From positions 372,001 to 436,000 of the forward strand of contig CANLZL010000003.1 in the NCBI GenBank assembly GCA_947495575.1: 64,000 nt of DNA, read 5' to 3'. This document shows, piece after piece, positions 62,006-64,000 of this stretch. The stretch's first letter is position 1, and each line of letters begins with the position of its first letter. The notes beneath the pieces were generated by a model, which saw nothing but the letters and a program-made list of their open reading frames with translations, ran no database searches and was not told the origin of the DNA. The position numbers and the translations under genes are program-made. This stretch comes from an uncultured Nioella sp. GTDB taxonomy: Bacteria > Pseudomonadota > Alphaproteobacteria > Rhodobacterales > Rhodobacteraceae.

Positions 62006-63282
62006 GCGCGGCCCGTTCTGACATCCTCCTTGATCGGATGATGTCGCTGCATCCCAAGATTATCGACCTGACGCTGGACCGCGTAGACCGATTGTTGGCC
62101 GCTTTGGATCATCCAGAGCGCAAGATGCCCCCGGTCATCCACGCGGCGGGAACCAATGGCAAAGGTTCGACCCTTGCTATGATCCGCGCGGGTATTGAGG
62201 GGGCGGGCCAATCTGCTCATGTCTATACGTCACCGCACCTGGCACGGTTTCATGAGCGTATCCGGTTGGCCGGTTCGCTGATTGATGAAGATTATCTCAG
62301 CGAAATGCTGGATGAATGCCTTGCGGCCAACGGCCCCGACGATATCACCTATTTCGAGATCACGACCTGCGCTGCGCTTTTGGCATTTGCCCGCGTACCC
62401 GCCGATTGGACGCTTCTGGAAACGGGGCTTGGTGGGCGACTGGATGCCACAAATGTGGTTGAGGCCCCTGCCCTGACAATCCTCACGCCGATTGACCTGG
62501 ACCATCAACAGTTTCTGGGCGACACCTTGACCGCGATTGCCACGGAAAAGGCCGGCATTCTGAAACGTGGTGTGCCTTGTGTTGTTGGACCGCAGCCAGA
62601 GGAAGCTATGGACGTGATTGAGGCGCGCGCTGCCCGTCTGGGTGCGCCCTTGCTGGCCCATGGTCAGCACTGGCATGTCTGGGAAGAACGCGGTCGCCTG
62701 ATCTTCCAAGATGAGACCGGGCTATTGGACCTACCGCTGCCTGCATTGGCCGGTGGCCATCAAATCATGAATGCCGGTGCCGCATTGGCCGCTCTGCGCC
62801 ACTTGGGATTTGATGAGGCGGCTTGCGAGGCAGCTTTAGCAAACGCCTCTTGGCCGGCCCGGATGCAGCGACTGAAAGCTGGCCCCTTGGCGGATGCGGC
62901 GGCAGAGGCCGGGTCGGACCTTTGGTTGGATGGCGGGCATAATCCGGCGGCGGCGGCGGCAATCGTCGAAACTCTGTCGCGTCTGCCTGCCAAGCCCACC
63001 CACCTTATCTGCGGGATGCTGAACACTAAGGATGTGGGTGGATTTATGCGGCCCCTGGCCTCTGTGGCAGAAAGCCTGACGGCCGTTTCTATCCCCGGTC
63101 AAACCGCAACGCTGAGCGCGGAGGAGACACTTGTTGCCGCTAGGGATGCCGGGCTGTCAGCCACATCGGCCGAATCCGTCGCAGCGGCATTGGACGACAT
63201 CCTTGCCAGCCACCCCGGCGCACGTGTCTTGATCTGTGGATCGCTTTATTTGGCAGGCGAAATCCTGAAGGAAAACGGCTAG
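62002..63282 (+). CDS. folC: bifunctional folylpolyglutamate/dihydrofolate synthase
   Basis: A 426-residue Mur-ligase-like enzyme adding glutamate to folates. The P-loop is VIHAAGTNGKGSTLAMIRAGIEGAGQSAHVYTSPHL near residue 45. LLETGLGGRLDATNVV, DLDHQQFLGDTLTAIATEKAGILKRG and LWLDGGHNPAAAAAIVETL are the remaining hallmarks. The GTG start at 62002 overlaps accD. The stop TAG overlaps the TAG of the convergent metal-permease gene in a CTAG palindrome. Confidence 0.97.
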   Translation: MSAARSDILLDRMMSLHPKIIDLTLDRVDRLLAALDHPERKMPPVIHAAGTNGKGSTLAMIRAGIEGAGQSAHVYTSPHLARFHERIRLAGSLIDEDYLSEMLDECLAANGPDDITYFEITTCAALLAFARVPADWTLLETGLGGRLDATNVVEAPALTILTPIDLDHQQFLGDTLTAIATEKAGILKRGVPCVVGPQPEEAMDVIEARAARLGAPLLAHGQHWHVWEERGRLIFQDETGLLDLPLPALAGGHQIMNAGAALAALRHLGFDEAACEAALANASWPARMQRLKAGPLADAAAEAGSDLWLDGGHNPAAAAAIVETLSRLPAKPTHLICGMLNTKDVGGFMRPLASVAESLTAVSIPGQTATLSAEETLVAARDAGLSATSAESVAAALDDILASHPGARVLICGSLYLAGEILKENG

Positions 63283-64000
63283 GCTTGGCTGCCGCCGCGC
63301 GCGGGGCCAAAAAGGGCCGCCAAGGCCAAAATGACGCCGGAAACGGTCGCGATCATTCCCGCCGCGCTGACGGAATCCTGCCCGCCAAACCACATCGGCC
63401 CATATCCCGCGAAGACATAGCCAAATACGGCCGACAGGATGGCAAAGACCACGCTCCAGCCGACTTGCCGCCCCAAGCGATTGGTCATCAAGCGCGCTGC
63501 GGCAGGCGGACAAATGAACATCGCGATCACGATGATGGATCCGACCGCGTCAAAGGCTGCAACCGCCGCAACCGCAGATATTGCCACAAGAGCCAGCCCA
63601 AGGGCCCCGGTCTGCATACCCATGACCTGCGCGAACCCTTCATCAAAGGTCGAGATCTTCAGCGGCCGCCAAAAAATCCAGATAAAGGCGATCACGCCAA
63701 CCATGGCGATGAAAATGCGGGGCAATTCCGGCGGCAAGCCAGCCAGCGCTTCAGGATCCAGCAGCGATGACCAGCCAAAGGCGTCCAGCCAGATCAGGCT
63801 TTCTAAATTTCCCATCAACGCATGTTCAACATCCAAGTGAACCGATGACGTGTCTGACCGTTCCAACAACAAAACGCCCGCCGCGAACATCGAGGTGAAG
63901 ACAACACCCATTGCAGCGCCCGGTTCAATCTTGCCAAGGCGCTGAATGGCTTCGATCAATATGACGGCCACTAGGGCCGCGACCGCCGCGCCAATCATCA
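63279..64000 (-). CDS. metal ABC transporter permease (ABC-3 family), partial
   Basis: The last 240 residues or so of a metal-uptake permease; the gene runs off the right edge and the Met at 63998 is probably internal. Hydrophobic helices include IFIAMVGVIAFIWIFW, GALGLALVAISAVAAVAAFDAVGSIIVIAMFICPPAAARLM and the ending MIATVSGVILALAALFGPARG. FDEGFAQVMGMQTG and AAFDAVGSIIVIAMFICPPAAA are the family's conserved loops. Zn, Mn or Fe(II) could be the ion (ZnuB/SitD/MntB-like); it cannot be decided from the permease. Confidence 0.88.
   Translation of the reverse strand, partial: MIGAAVAALVAVILIEAIQRLGKIEPGAAMGVVFTSMFAAGVLLLERSDTSSVHLDVEHALMGNLESLIWLDAFGWSSLLDPEALAGLPPELPRIFIAMVGVIAFIWIFWRPLKISTFDEGFAQVMGMQTGALGLALVAISAVAAVAAFDAVGSIIVIAMFICPPAAARLMTNRLGRQVGWSVVFAILSAVFGYVFAGYGPMWFGGQDSVSAAGMIATVSGVILALAALFGPARGGSQA

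Overview
The window looks like a chromosomal segment of a marine Rhodobacteraceae (Roseobacter-group) alphaproteobacterium. It is GC-rich. It carries family-typical gene blocks: rsfS-rlmH-gpmI-EnvC-like-ctpA-rppH, comF-grxC-nitrilase-marR, secA divergent from PPIase-argJ-mutT, and accD-folC. It also has a candidate alphaproteobacterial LexA half-site pair, a dispersed extragenic repeat, and many short secreted proteins of the kind restricted to this family. I see no rRNA, tRNA, CRISPR array, prophage or intact insertion sequence. All family calls come from reading motifs; no search was run.

Layout. 1-5.1 kb: 5'-part of ilvD (leftward), a TetR regulator, an AT-richer orphan membrane gene, and dgcN-dgcA for D-glutamate use. 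5.3-10.7 kb: CGNR regulator, glutathionyl-hydroquinone reductase, cobC-cobD (cobalamin), a lytic transglycosylase and a secreted orphan. 10.8-17.1 kb: smc, a small lipoprotein, a 10-TM membrane protein and lrgAB. 17.3-22.8 kb: rsfS, rlmH, gpmI, EnvC-like factor, ctpA and rppH, mostly overlapping or closely spaced. 22.9-27.8 kb: two secreted orphans, a C-terminally short dnaE2 with a possible SOS box, and a DMT-type membrane protein. 27.8-31.6 kb: a JmjC/ROX-type oxygenase gene behind a gene for a Tat-leader peptide with tandem 12-residue repeats, then a PARG-like gene and proline iminopeptidase. 31.7-37.9 kb: ubiG, a desaturase/MarR/nitrilase/glutaredoxin/ComF cluster, a methyltransferase-like gene, hemH and an unlisted 48-codon gene. 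38-43.6 kb: mutT-argJ-PPIase divergent from secA. 43.7-53.7 kb: TetR-SDR pair with a perfect palindrome, envelope proteins including a PstS-OmpA fusion, radC, map, a CinA-like protein, GNAT, AhpD-like and OmpA-like genes. 53.8-64 kb: LysR, DUF2189 protein, fadH, three orphans, CPBP protease, accD-folC, and the end of a metal ABC permease.

The most interesting locus is 27.8-29.5 kb. A promoter-like sequence precedes an 85-residue protein with a twin-arginine leader and three Asp/Gly-rich repeats (unit DPVGGGSDVDPT). A strong 11-bp intercistronic hairpin without a U-tract follows, and then a JmjC/ROX-like Fe(II)/2-oxoglutarate oxygenase gene on the same strand. I read it as a candidate system in which the oxygenase hydroxylates the repeats before Tat export. 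This is an inference; I know of no described system of exactly this make-up.

Other points worth a second look: an ArgJ with a 60-residue basic N-terminal extension, a DnaE2 lacking its usual C-terminal domain and imuAB neighbours, a 22-nt repeat with adjacent hairpin present twice, a 23-codon leader frame coupled to gpmI, and four convergent gene pairs whose stop codons overlap.
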